Below, piece by piece: positions 22,466-33,830 of a DNA stretch of 64,000 nt; positions within the stretch are counted from its first letter, which is position 1, and every line of letters begins with the position of its first letter. The notes under the pieces were generated by a model, which saw only the letters and a program-made list of their open reading frames with translations, was not told the DNA's origin and did no database searches. The translations under genes were made by a program, and so were the position numbers. Source of the stretch: Papaver somniferum (Eukaryota > Streptophyta > Magnoliopsida > Ranunculales > Papaveraceae); contig NW_020621936.1 of assembly GCF_003573695.1 (NCBI RefSeq), positions 2,046,001 to 2,110,000 of the forward strand, given 5' to 3'.

Positions 22466-22480
22466 TGGTATCAGAGCAGG
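22466..22480 (+). other. Primer binding site of copia B
   Basis: TGGTATCAGAGCAGG, two bases after the 5' LTR end. It is complementary to initiator tRNA-Met. Confidence 0.92.
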
Positions 22481-22529
22481 CAAACACGTTTAAGACCTCA
22501 CAAGTATGTGTTTGTAGCGATCTGAATCT

Positions 22530-24084
22530 ATGGACAGAGGTGCTATCTCTATTTACGTACCACCAGTCTCCGATGGCTCTAATTACTTATGGTGGAAAAT
22601 TGCTATGCGAGCTTTTATTCAAGCGCGTGATTTTCAATCATGGGTATATGTTGTTAATGGATATGATCCTCCCATTGTGGCAGTTGGAGATGTAAACATT
22701 CCCAAACCTATTGGTGAATACATCCCTGCTGAGATACTTGCTGCAAAGCAAAACTCCGACGGTTTAGATGCGATCATACATGCCATTACCCCAAATCTCA
22801 GCACTATGTGACTAATTTCACTAAGTAGCAAGAAGCTTGGGACATCTTGGAAAACGTATTCGAAGTTAACTCCAGTGAAAAGGAAGCTAGGCTTAAAACC
22901 TTAATTCCGATTGGGAAAACCTTCGTATGGAAGATGAAGAAACATTTGATGAGTTTAATCATAAAGTGTCTGAAATTGTTAATGCATATTTTGCATTGGG
23001 TAAGACTATTCCTGAAAAGGACATTGTGATAAAAATTCTCAGATCGCTGCCATCTAGATACGATTCTAAGAAGCATGCCATCGTTGAGGGAAATAACCTT
23101 GATAATCTCTCCAGAAATACGCTGGTTTGGAAGCTTAAGATCTTTGATCACGAACATTCATCCAAAACCAAGGATGTTGCGTTCAAAGCACAAAAGGACA
23201 CTAAATTACTTGATAAGACTAAAAAAGTGTATATCTCTGAAGATGATCAATCTGAGACAGACTCATCAAATGAAGATCTTGACAAGTCAGTCTCGATGAT
23301 CACAAGACAATTTAGAGATCTTCTGTTGAAGAGAAGTAAACGGTTCTCCAGAGATAAGCCTAAAATATCAGTTAAACCTCATAATCGTATTGCTCCTAAA
23401 AACAGGGAAACAAATGAGACTGATGATGAGGATATGCCTCAGTGCTTTAAGTGTAAAGGATTTGATCATTTTGCAAACGAGTGTCCAAATCGTAGAAAAT
23501 ACACTAGGAACAAAGGTCTTGCTGCAACTCTTGATGAAATGTCTGACAACTATGATTCTAATGAAGACGAGAAATCAAGTGTTGCACTTCTTGGTGAAAA
23601 TATTGATTTTGATAACTGTAGCAATACATACATCAATCTCAATATTCTTTCAGAAGATAATCCAACTAATCTTGAAGAAAAAATTGACCCATTTCTTGAA
23701 AACTCCGTTTGTAATGTTTCAGGTTCCACCATGTGTCTAGCTGCATGCACATCTCAGAAGCCTGATTTATATCCTAGTTTGACGTGTTTGTATTGTTCTC
23801 TAAATGGTCATGAACTTTCAAGGTGTTACAAGTACAAACACCAATTGAGGCACGTCAACAAACTTCAACGAAGAGCAAATCATTTAGCAATGAAGCTTAA
23901 ACTTGCTCAGAAGACCGCTGAGGTATGTAGGATCTTATCTTCGTCTAAGAAGTTTGTTTTCAAAGATAAACCAAGACCATTAGAGAAGAAAGTATGGTCA
24001 AGTCAGTTTGATAGACAGAAGTATGAGGATTCCTCTCAAGAGGAAAATGGTGGACAAATTATTGTTCACCACAACGCAACTTGA
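22530..24084 (+). pseudogene. copia B gag with zinc knuckle
   Basis: It starts at ATG 22530. The N-terminal part (SDGSNYLWWKIAMRAF) and DEETFDEFNHKVSEIV are the UBN2/Retrotran_gag_2 type of copia gag. The knuckle CFKCKGFDHFANEC at about 23442-23484 has the full C-x2-C-x4-H-x4-C spacing, and a second Cys-rich CLYCSLNGHELSRC is near 23785-23830. Breaks: frameshift near 22795, TAG at 22828-22830, frameshift near 22918. From 22927 on, 385 codons stay open to 24084. Gag is the only element-type protein this element encodes. Confidence 0.88.
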
Positions 24085-24378
24085 TTGTGTTGATTTGGAA
24101 ATCTTGTCTCATGTGCCTGATCAAAAGAGACAATGATTTTGTACCTCACAGCTTTAGGAATTTTTTTTTCTTTTTTAGATTTTCTTTTTTTTTGTGTCTA
24201 TCAAACAAAAAGAGAGGGTTATGATCGTCAATTCTACTCTTTATAGGGTTGAGAGTTGGACGTGTACGAACCTGTTAAAGGTTTCGAAACCCTATATTCC
24301 TTTTCCTTCCTTGAAACTCCTTTTTATCTCAAGACTACTTGTTGAGATTGTGATTTCCTCTCACAAACCCATACACCT

Positions 24379-24765
24379 ATGGAAGCTCCAAGTGCCCTGT
24401 CTTCTGATGGAAAGGATGTGAATATGAATGTTAAGCCATCAATCATGAAGGGAAAAAAAAATCTCCGTTAGCTCCAACATTGAAAAGAAAAAAAAAGGAA
24501 TGTGAGGAGTCCAAGAGACGTTCCTTCAAACTCTCAGAAGTTTTCTGATGTTCTTGAGGTGTTGAAAGAGATACGAAAGGAGATTTTACAAATAAAGGCT
24601 TTTGTGTATAAGACTCATGAGATTCAGAAGACCCTGGTTCGACAACATCAGCCGATAAGGTTTATTGATATAAACTCCTACCTTAATGAACCTTATGTCC
24701 CAATGGCTGTTGACGACAAGGAGTTCGGGGACGATAAAGAATTCTTCAAAGGTCTTATTGCCTAG
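24379..24765 (+). pseudogene. Small extra ORF after gag in copia B
   Basis: An ATG at 24379 opens a frame that passes through two poly-A runs (about 24451 and 24487), where length slips have shifted it. It continues as the ORF 24502-24765. The readable part has a short amphipathic helix (VLEVLKEIRKEILQIKAFVY), probably coiled coil, and an acidic end. I do not recognise the family. Position matches the extra 3' ORFs of some Sireviruses, which is only a positional argument. Confidence 0.4.
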
Positions 24766-26405
24766 TAAATCTTCTATTTTCTTGTTTTTATTAGAAGAAT
24801 AACTAGAGTTTGGAATAGCCATTATTGTGATTACACATAGCTATGTCCAACGCTTTCATCTTCATGTTTTTAGATTTATTAGTTTAAATTCTAAACTTGT
24901 TTGGAAGATGATTTTTGCAGTATTAATCTGTATGGTTTTATATATTGCAATATTGTTATGGGATATGTGTGTTTGCATCCGTGAACTTGATTGTCCCATA
25001 TCTTGTCAAAAGTAAAGTCGTTAATGAATTGATATGCATGTATTGATGAAAGAATGAATGGACTTTTGACAAATACAAAAGTTAATCCTATATTGTCAAG
25101 TATTTATGGAAGATAGGTTAAAATCTTTTGTTTGCAAGGATTATGTCTATTGAATGTCGTTATGCAAATAGTGATGGAAAATAGAATGAATCCGTGTGTA
25201 TTCCGCAGTAATTGATCTTCCCTGATCCATATTTTATGTATTACTGTGAGGATCCGCAATGTGTCTTATGTTGAGCATTAAACAACCAAGTTGATTATTT
25301 TGATTAGTTATGTTGTTATTCCGTAAGGTACTTTATGTCGAGCATTTTGAACTATATTAATCATCTTGTTTGGTTATTTAGTTATGACTCCATAAGTCTT
25401 CTTATGTTTGAGCATTCATGACTGGGTTGATTGTTTTCATGATTAACTTAGTCATTGCTCCATAGACTATCTTATGTGAGTATGACCAATTAAATTGATT
25501 AGTTTTGTGATTAGTTTGATTGTGTATTTCGATTAGATTAATTATGGGTTTACTTGTGATTAATCTAATTGAGCGTTCTTAAGTCTCCATAAGTTTACTT
25601 GTGTTGAGCATTTTTGGTTAAATTAATCATGAACTTCTTGTGGTTAATTTAATATTTTGGATTCAAATTCATACTTGTATGTGATGTCTAAAGAAATCCT
25701 TCTTTTGTCTTTCGAAATTAAGGTCGCTCTTGTTGTTCCTTTGGGAATGACATTTTATGGGGGAGAGTTCTTTTTGAACTTGCTTAATTGCCAAATCTTT
25801 GTGGGGAGTGCGGATGTGGAATATTATAGGGGTTATCTTGTATCTTTATAAACTCCTTGATGAATGCATTTAGCTTCGGCTTTATGATTGCATCTACAGA
25901 ACAAGTTGATATTTTTGCTTTCTTTTGGTCAAGAAATATCTATTTCGGAAATTTCATTAGGATCCCGTTCTTGTACCTTTGCCAATTTTTTGACAAAAAG
26001 GGGGAGAATTAATATGTAGTTCGCACTACAAATACATATGGTTTTCGGATCATTATGTAAGGGGGAGTGGTTTCCATGTGAGATGGAGTATTGACTAGGG
26101 AGAGCGATACATATCACCATAGTATTGTTGTCGAAGTTGTGATACAATTGAACTTTGACGTTGTGTAATGATACTATGACATTGTATAACAATGATTGAG
26201 AACTATTGTTTTCTTATTGTTATAGCTACGGATTTTCAACAACGATGATGCTAAACTTACAACCTTTGGGATCATTGGAGTACTTGGAAGTGACGAAGAT
26301 TTCGAGTAATGTTGAAGATTAGACATGTGGAATAGGAGCTACAAAAGTTAATTTATTTATTTTTTGTATTCCATGTGTATTAATAGTTTTTCCACTAAAA
26401 TTGAC
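24766..26405. other. Non-coding spacer of copia B
   Basis: AT-rich with no convincing coding. It holds an array of diverged repeats (25265-25645) and purine tracts at about 25994-26007 (AAAAAGGGGGAGAA) and 26057-26066 (AAGGGGGAGT) besides the one at the 3' LTR. Confidence 0.7.
25265..25645. repeat. Diverged tandem repeats in the copia B spacer
   Basis: About four to five units of 80-100 bp, each with CTTATGTTGAGCATT-like sequence, then TTGATTA/TTAATCAT, then GTTAT..CTCCATAAG. Seen near 25265, 25335, 25405, 25470 and 25595. Units are strongly diverged in sequence and spacing. Confidence 0.6.
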
Positions 26406-26416
26406 AAAGGGGGAGA
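26406..26416 (+). other. Polypurine tract of copia B
   Basis: AAGGGGGAGA just before the 3' LTR start (TGTTAG at 26418): the expected plus-strand primer. Similar tracts 350-420 bp upstream are extra copies. Confidence 0.85.
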
Positions 26417-26417
26417 T

Positions 26418-28792
26418 TGTTAGAGCATTGCTCGGTCGAACTCGCATGCTTTGCTATCTCAAGCATGTGTTGTCAATGTTAGTGATCAAAAATATAAGTC
26501 TTGATTTCTAGCCTACATAGCTAAAGGTCTCGGACTAGGATAGAAAGTGTAGTTGAGTTCAAGAACTCCATGGCAATCATCATACAAGACGAAGGAATAC
26601 TCAAGGAACTGGTGGATATTCATCGACTAAAAGGTGTGTGGAGACTTGAACTTATCTGTCACTCAAAATTCTATCTATTCTATCTCATACTCTTGAGACA
26701 AAAGTCGTTTTAATATATAGACTTTCATTATGCACATTTTTTATTTTGAGCTGAGTTTATCTCGCCTATCTATTTCTCGAAACATGTGTTGGTAAGCTTT
26801 CGCTTTAGCCGAATTCACCTTTACCTAGTGACGAAAGTCATGTTATGTCTCAATCACTTTGAAAATTGCTCTGACGAAAAATGGTCTATGAATAACGACT
26901 ATATCCGTCCTCTGAGAATGTTTCAATGATTGAAATGAAAGTTTAGATTACATAACCGTTGATAGGATATAAGCATTGTTGTGGAAACACATATATGTAT
27001 AAGTCCTTATTCCTTGAACCAAAGTTTACGAACTTTGTAAATCAAGACAAATGGAAGTGGCGTGAGCCAAGTCCGCGAACTCAATCCGCGAACTGGCGGA
27101 AGTTCTCGACCCGAGAATTTCTGTTGGAGTTTGTGAACTCCTTCCATGAGCTTAAGTCCGTGAACCCAGTCCGAGAACTTGAGCAGGTTATATCTAAAGT
27201 CGGTTGTTCTTGAACTAATGTTTAAATAAACTAAGGAATGCTTTTGCAAACCGTGGCTATAAAGTTCATGAACCGATTCGAGTGAATCAAACCGATTTTT
27301 CTTCGATTGTGTCTTGTGTAGTTACATAAGATCAAAGCAATTGAACAACTCTCTAACTAGTTCATTTGAGTCATTTGAACTAGTTATGGTGAAGAAGAAT
27401 ATGGTTGATATGAAAGTAATCATATGGCTAACCATTTGATTGACTTGTTGAACTAACAAATGTTAATGTTTGGGTACGGTTCATAAACCCAAAATTGGAC
27501 ATTTCATTTCTGTGTGACAAGATAAGTTTTCGATCTAACGGTTAAGAAATATTAGCTTGAATCTAATCAGGTTTCCATCTAACAGTTAATATTGAATGCT
27601 TTGTTACTAATCTAACATTGATTGCAAACCCTGATTTGAAATTGTATATAAGGGAGAACTCTAGCAACTGGGAAACCCAATCCCCACACATTCTGTGTGA
27701 TACTAGTTATGCTAAGCTAGAGTCGATTCTCCTTTAACCTTTGGTTTCTTCTTCTAAACCAGGTTAACGACTTATAGACTTCATTGGGATTGTGAAGCCA
27801 TACCGATACTACTTTCTTGTAGTTGTGTGATCTGATCTTGCATCTTCTATCGTTACGAGTACGATTGAAATAATTGGCTCGAGATTTTATATCTCCGATA
27901 GGCAAGATAGAAAAGAAGTCACAAACATCTTCGTCTCATCGTTTGTGATTCCACAATATCTTTTTTCGCTGCGTCGATTAAGATTATTGTGAGGTGATTA
28001 ATAATACTAAGTTGTTCTTCGGGAATATAAGTCTTGTATTATTGATTGGTTCCTGTTCACCTTGATTTATCAAAAGAGGGAACAAAACTCATAGGTATAT
28101 TCGTTGGAGACGGATTTATCTATTACCGTAGACTTTTCTGTGTGATACAGATTTATTTATTAAAGTCTTCGACTTTGGGTCGTAGAAACTCTTAGTTGTG
28201 GGTGAGATCAGCTAAGGGAATCAAGTGCACAATATCCTGCTGGGATCAAAGGCGTAGGAGCATAACTGTACCTTGGATCAGTGTGAGATTGGTTGGGATT
28301 CAACTACAGTCCAGACCGAAGTTAATTTGGAGTAGGCTAGTGTCTGTAGCGTCTTAATACAGTGTGTGTTCAATCTGGACTAGGTCCCGGGGTTTTTCTG
28401 CATTTGCAGTTTCCTCGTTAACAAAATTTCTGGTGTCTGTGTTATTTCAGTTTCCGCATTATATTGTTTTATCTTTTTAATTGAAATAATACAGGTTGTG
28501 CGTTAGTTCAATCAATTAGAATATCCGACCTTTTGGTTGTTGATTTAAATTGATTGACACTTGGATATTGTTCTTTGGTACCATCCAAGTTATTTCTCTT
28601 TGATAAAGACTCGCAGATTTCTATTTGCTTGAGTAAAGATCAAATCGAGAGATTGAGATATAAACACTTTGATATACTTTTATCTTGATTGATCTGACTG
28701 TCTAGTTGATTCTCTAGAAAGTATATTGGAGTTTTTCCATACAGATTGCTAATCGAATTGTTGGGTGTGGTTGTTAGACCCCCGCTTTTTCA
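26418..28792 (+). repeat. 3' LTR of copia B
   Basis: It is collinear with 20084-22463 with scattered substitutions and a few small indels. It ends GCTTTTTCA at 28792, after which copia A's RNase H resumes. Confidence 0.93.
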
Positions 28793-28797
28793 GCTTC

Positions 28798-29189
28798 TAT
28801 GTTGGTTAAAATCTTGTAGCTTGGCATAGCAAGAAACATAATTCACAGTCATTGTCAACCTGTGAAGCAGAATATATTGCTGCTGGTACATGTTGTACCC
28901 AACTATTGTGGATGAAACAAATTCTCATTGAGTATGGAATAAATATTTAAACTATGAACAGTGTGATAACTCAAGTGCTATTCGATTGGCTGAAAATCCA
29001 GTTAAACATTCTCGTACTAAACACATAAATATCAGATATCACTTTATTACAGAATTATATGAGAATGGTGTTATCAAATTAGAGTATGTTCCATCCGAGC
29101 GTCAGCTAGCTGATATTCTCAATAAACCCTTAGGCAGAGCAACTTTCGAAAATCTAAGGAAATCCATAGGGATTGTCAAGGTACATTAG
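28798..29189 (+). pseudogene. copia A pol: C-terminal RNase H after the nested element
   Basis: It continues the RNase H frame interrupted at 20083: YVG, a stop (TAA), NLVAWHSKKHNSQSLSTCEAEYIAAG, then a frame change near 28950 into SSAIRLAENPVKHSRTKHI and LADILNKPL. These are the standard C-terminal blocks of copia RNase H, ending at TAG 29187-29189. It confirms that 20084-28792 is an insertion. Confidence 0.9.
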
Positions 29190-30629
29190 TACCTCGTGCT
29201 TCCGGTTTTCAACTTTTGCTTGCAATAGTTAAAAACTGGTTTTGAACCTTTCTCTGGTAAAGGTTAGTTGTTGTTATTCTTTTGTTTTGCATAAGGATGA
29301 CAACTTAATGATATTTCGGTATCAATTCTCCCTGGAAGAAGATGCAAACATATTGGAGAAGAGGATGCGAAATTTGAGGTAACGACTTTGTTAGTTAATC
29401 GTTTTTATGTTTAATAAAATCCTGAGTTTATTGCGTATATTTATTGCTTTTGCTTAACAAAATTTCGGTACAATTGATGTTTTATTCCATTGTTTGTGTA
29501 TGGATGTGTGTGTGATTCAATTGTTTCCGGTTAAGAAAAATTATTGTTATCTTGCTTTATTGTTTGGTAACAATCGCTTAGGCTTACAAAATTTCGGCGC
29601 AATTGCGGTGCTTTAATGTTTATGTTGTTTCAATTGATTCCGGTTGAGGTGAATAATTATGCAAGTTGATTTATTTGGTTTGTATGAATTTTTTATGGCT
29701 TAACGAAAGAAAAGGTTTTCCGGATGAATTGTATAGTCCAATTCGATTCTGGATAAGAGAAACTAAGTTAATTCTGATCTTAGTTAGACTTATGAAAATG
29801 GAGGTTTCGGTTATTCAAGTCTAATCGAATGCCTTAACAAGAAATGATAGTCAACTAACCTAGTACTTGTCTTGTTTAAAAGTAAAAGTTCTAAGTTATA
29901 TGGATAATTAGAACCTGATGGGAAAAATAGAGTTATCTTTATTTTGGTCTTATGGAACAAGCGATTGTATTTGTACAATTGGTTTAGCAAAGGATCTAAG
30001 GTGCTTAGTCGATTTTCGGTTTGCTAAACTATTAGGGAGAATTGCTTTTGGAAATTGTTTCCTTGGTAACATATCAAAACAAAATTACTTTGTAGTTTCG
30101 GTTTTGATATTGGTTATCAAAAATGGTGTATGGAATCCTCGTGCTTAACTTTATAGGTTTGCAAGTCTTGTGAGATTTGTAAGATCCTTTCGGTTTGTCC
30201 TTTATTTGCTCGTACCTTTGTTATTTTGTGACAAAAACGGGGAGAAATATATGGAGTAAACAAGTGACACTGTTATTGATTTATATTGATTGGTATCACT
30301 AAAGGAAAGGACATTAGTGCTTAAATGTTTTATCTAAACGAAAGATTAAAGCATAGACTAAGGGGGAGTAGCATATCATATGATACTTGTAGTTATATGG
30401 ACTACAAAGGAATAACAAAGACGTGCGGATTGAAAAAATTAACCTATCTTACCTTTAGGGAGAGTATTAGCTTTGTTATTATAATGTCAACAACGACATT
30501 TATGGATTGAATGTATACAAGTTATTGTGTTGTTGAATTCGGGAATCAAGCGTATGTGTAATGAATTCTTGTAATTTGTTTATCCATATGATGTAAGAGT
30601 TTTTCACTAAAATTGACAAAAGGGGAGAT
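29190..30629. other. Copia A 3' spacer with multiple polypurine tracts
   Basis: No convincing coding region; small ORFs lack recognisable domains. Diverged repeats of an AATTTCGG...CAATTG...TCCGGTT block occur near 29459 and 29588. Purine-rich tracts are at about 30232-30247 (ACGGGGAGAAA), 30360-30368 (AGGGGGAGT) and 30619-30627 (AAAGGGGAGA, beside the LTR). Confidence 0.7.
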
Positions 30630-33486
30630 TGTTAGAGCATAGCTCGGTTGAATCCACCAAGCGTTGGTATGACAAGTTTGGTTGTCATATTTTAGTGAGA
30701 CAAAACTCATTTAAAGAGTCGCTTGATTATGTACTAGAGTCAACTTCGTATAGGTTAGCTTGAAAGTATTAGGATATGAGACATTACAAGTATTACGTGA
30801 AGACTTGAAGAAGTGAAGAAGTAAGGAGCTACAACGACAACATCATCCTTCCACTTGAGGTTAGTGATATTTGACTTGAAATGTTTCATTCCCTAACATA
30901 TCTTTCAAGTCGTGCATATTGAAAACATAACTGCGAAGCATGAATGATTATACTCTAGTTAGACATAGTAATAAGGAATGCAATACGAGGTTTATTGCTA
31001 AACCGTTAAACTTTGTATATAAGACATCGACATAATCGTTTGAATGCTATTGTGATTATGTATGGGTAGGAGGTCAAGATTTCATCATAGGAAACAATGT
31101 TTTACATTCGTTTAAAGGAAGTAAATTCATGAACTTGTTTCGTGAATCGAAAGGGAAATTGCTAGGCTTATTGGTATCGTTATTCATTGCATATCTATTG
31201 AATTACCAATATGTGTGATTAGTATAACCGCTCATGACTTGTTTATGTTCTTGGTAAAACTATTCACAAGGCCTGACTTTTTGTATTGGTATGACTTTTA
31301 TTAGTGAAACCGATCTTAAGTAATCACCTGAGATGGTATGATAGATTTGTTGTAATTGGTATGACCAACTCTAGGCAAAGGGAAACCGATCCTAGTAAGA
31401 GCTGCAACCGATCACAAAGGGGAATCGATCCTTGTAAAAGGTGCAAAAAGTTTCTAGATATTGAGAACAGATCCTATGAACATGTGCAACACTTTTTTAG
31501 ATATTTGGAAACGATCCTATGGACATGTGCAACAAATACAACTTAGATACCATATATATGTGGGAACCGATCCTAGTACCTAGTCAACCGAATTTTTGGA
31601 AATCTAGTGTGACTAAATCCAGTACCCACATGGAGGTAGAACCGAAACTTGTTTTGGTAGAACCGTGAAACCCATGTTTGGTGATTGAGTGTTCTTGATC
31701 AATCACATAGTTCTTGAAAGTCAGATGAACCAATTCTAAACTTGTTTGGAAGTGTGGCAAATCGGTTTCAAGATTGTAAGTATGAAAGAGGACTTACAAA
31801 GTAAAGATGTCGACATACTTTGAACATGTGCAGTAACGCTTTTCTTTTATTGTTCAAAGATATTCCTTAATAGCTAAAGGAAAATCCCAGATCGAAAAAT
31901 AAATTGAGAATCTTTTAATTAAGGTTTTTAATTTTATTTTTGGAAAATGAAAATTAGTAATGTGCATTTACAAGTTGGAGATTTTCTAAGAGATTTTCGG
32001 TCAATGCTTGGACAAAGCATTTTCAGGAATTATGGAAACCAAATTTAGAAATATATTGCATATCTTGAGAATATTTTCGGTTTTGGAAATTCCTTGGTTT
32101 CCAAACTTCCTTGGTCTATAAATATCAAAATTTGCATTTCGAGCAAACTAATCCTCAGAGCCAGCAAAACCACCTAGTTTTGTTGTTACTGGTGGAGCCG
32201 CCTATTCGGAAAGGAAAGTAACCTAATTAGGTGAAATCTCTTACGGCCGCTCGGTTTAAGGACTTCTTTGGGATTGAGAAGCTCTATTAGTATTGTTGGT
32301 GGGAAACTAGATAATTGCGGTTTATTATTAGTTCTCGATTGATTTGATTGACTAACGGTTGTTGAACTTTGATTGCACCTAGTTTGTTTATGCTTGAGAA
32401 TCTTCTCTTCTGATATAAGATTCACTCAAACTAGATCGAAGTTTCGACGGGGATCTTTAGACTGTTTGTAGATCTAAAGACGTCTTGTGATAATCCATTG
32501 TTAACAGACTTCGTTATGTGCGTGATTGATCACAAGAGATTCAAGTTGATTGTGTGCAGGTGTTTATTGAAGATCTAAGAAGATTTGAATACGAAGAAGA
32601 TTTCTGATTTGGGTTCATAATCTTTGGTGTGCACAATACTTGTTTTTGTTAAAGAGGATCCAACTATAATCAGTTTATCCTTGTGGTAGATTGGATTGAT
32701 TAGTTGAGTAGATCGGCATCAGTACAATTCTTTGTGATTCAAAGTATTGGTTGCATAATCTTGACAATTACTTTGGTAGTTGTTATTATATAGATCTAAG
32801 AACCTGACAAAGGAGTTTATTGGGATAAATGGAAGATCCTTTTGTCTAACTCACATCACTTGGTTGAAAAGAGTTGTTACCAAACAGATTTGTTGTTCCT
32901 TTACTGTTTGGAATACGAACCAAAGGAATTGTTCCAAGTACGGGACTTATAACAAGTTGGAGGCGTGGGAATACAGACGAAACTAGGTGAACTATAGGTT
33001 TAGTTGCTTGGTCTCAACTATATGAAGTTGGTTTGATTTTGTATAGGGCTTAATCCTGAGAGTATATTTGGACAATGTCCCGGGGTTTTTCTGCATTTGC
33101 GGTTTCCTTGTTAACAAAATCTTTATGTGTCTTTTACTTTTCTATTTCCGCAATTATAATTATTTTTATTATAATTAGAAGTCAAATACACAAACGTTAA
33201 TTCTTATTTACTTGATAAGAATCCTATTGTGTTTGGTTAAGTCTGAACCATATATCAAGTAAACATACTTCATTGTGGTATTGTCTCGATCTTGTATTCA
33301 TAGTCAATTGTACAAGTTATCTTGTTGTCGTATTGTCTCAATCTCGTATCCATAGACGATCACACGAAGTGTGAACCGATTAGTTGTATTGTCTCGACTC
33401 AGTCCATAGACAATCACTTTCGGAGAAAGGACTTATAGGTGGAAATTTTTTAGATTGAGGTATATTTGGGTACCCTCATCTTTTCA
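30630..33486 (+). repeat. 3' LTR of copia A (2857 bp)
   Basis: It begins TGTTAGAGCATAGCTCGG after a purine tract and ends CTCATCTTTTCA. A TATA box (TATAAATA) is at 32117-32124. The block TGTCCCGGGGTTTTTCTGCATTT near 33077 is shared with element B, so A and B belong to related families. It contains repeated ACCGATCCTA motifs. Confidence 0.9.
31308..31575. repeat. ACCGATCCTA motif repeats in the copia A LTR
   Basis: Variants of AACCGATCCTAGTA occur seven times between 31308 and 31575 at irregular 25-60-bp spacing. Two units also share AACATGTGCAAC. Such clustered short repeats upstream of the TATA box may be regulatory. Confidence 0.6.
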
Positions 33487-33581
33487 ACACCAGTTACCAG
33501 GATCGGTTACACCAATTACCAAGATCGGTTACACCAATTACAATGATCGATTACACAACACTCTGCGATCGGTCACACCAA
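33487..33581. repeat. Short 22-bp tandem array between copia A and the CACTA end
   Basis: Three to four units of TTACCA(A/G)GATCGGTTACACCAA lie between the LTR end and the CACTA terminus. The reverse complement (TAACCGATC(C/T)TGGTAA) resembles the ACCGATCCTA motif of copia A's own LTR, so this may be the edge of an oppositely oriented relative. Confidence 0.6.
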
Positions 33582-33830
33582 CACTACACCAAATTTAACG
33601 TTTAGCAACAACTTAGATATGTTGCTGACCGGGCTTGCAACAGATTTTTGTTGTTGCTAAACACCCTGTCGCAGTTTTTCGCGACAGCTCTATCTCTATT
33701 GCTAATTTCGGTCAACAACGGCAGTAGCAACAGAAATAAGCAGTTGCGAAATTAAAATATAGAAACAGAAATAAATTGTTGCTACTCAGTTGCTAATTTT
33801 TTTGCAACGAAAAAAAAAGGTTAAGTCTTC
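33582..33830. repeat. CACTA terminal inverted repeat and subterminal repeats
   Basis: CACTACACCAAA is followed by many copies of a TTAGCAAC / GTTGCTAA-type motif in both orientations within 250 bp, for example near 33605, 33628, 33650, 33700, 33727 and 33778. Dense subterminal motifs of this sort bind the transposon's own protein in En/Spm. Confidence 0.8.

Larger units (their letters stand above)
20084..28792 (+). mobile_element. Nested non-autonomous copia element B (TR-GAG type)
   Basis: It has two LTRs of 2380 and 2375 bp that align throughout, a tRNA-Met primer site, gag, an extra small ORF, a spacer and a purine tract beside the 3' LTR. There is no pol. It sits in the RNase H of copia A: the flanks ACTTC (20079-20083) and GCTTC (28793-28797) are a 5-bp target duplication with one change. 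Removing the element and one flank copy rejoins the RNase H frame (GYF then YVG). It must have been moved by enzymes from another element. Confidence 0.92.
16907..33486 (+). mobile_element. Ty1/copia element A, Sirevirus-like, with a nested insertion
   Basis: The last 49 bp of the 5' LTR remain at 16907-16955, then an initiator-Met tRNA primer site, a decayed gag, pol (protease, integrase, RT, RNase H), a 1.4-kb spacer with several purine tracts and a 2857-bp 3' LTR (30630-33486). The pol reading frame is split by element B at 20084-28792. The large LTRs, long 3' spacer and repeated purine tracts are features of Sireviruses (Maximus/SIRE lineage). The lineage call is by features, not by an RT tree. 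Confidence 0.85.

Noticed and set aside
29918..30510. Possible env-like ORF in the copia A 3' spacer
   Set aside because: The ORFs are 60-76 residues long, without a signal peptide, transmembrane segment or coiled-coil pattern I could defend.
33487..33581. CRISPR-like or satellite array
   Set aside because: Units are directly adjacent, without spacers, only three to four copies. A plant nuclear context also excludes CRISPR.
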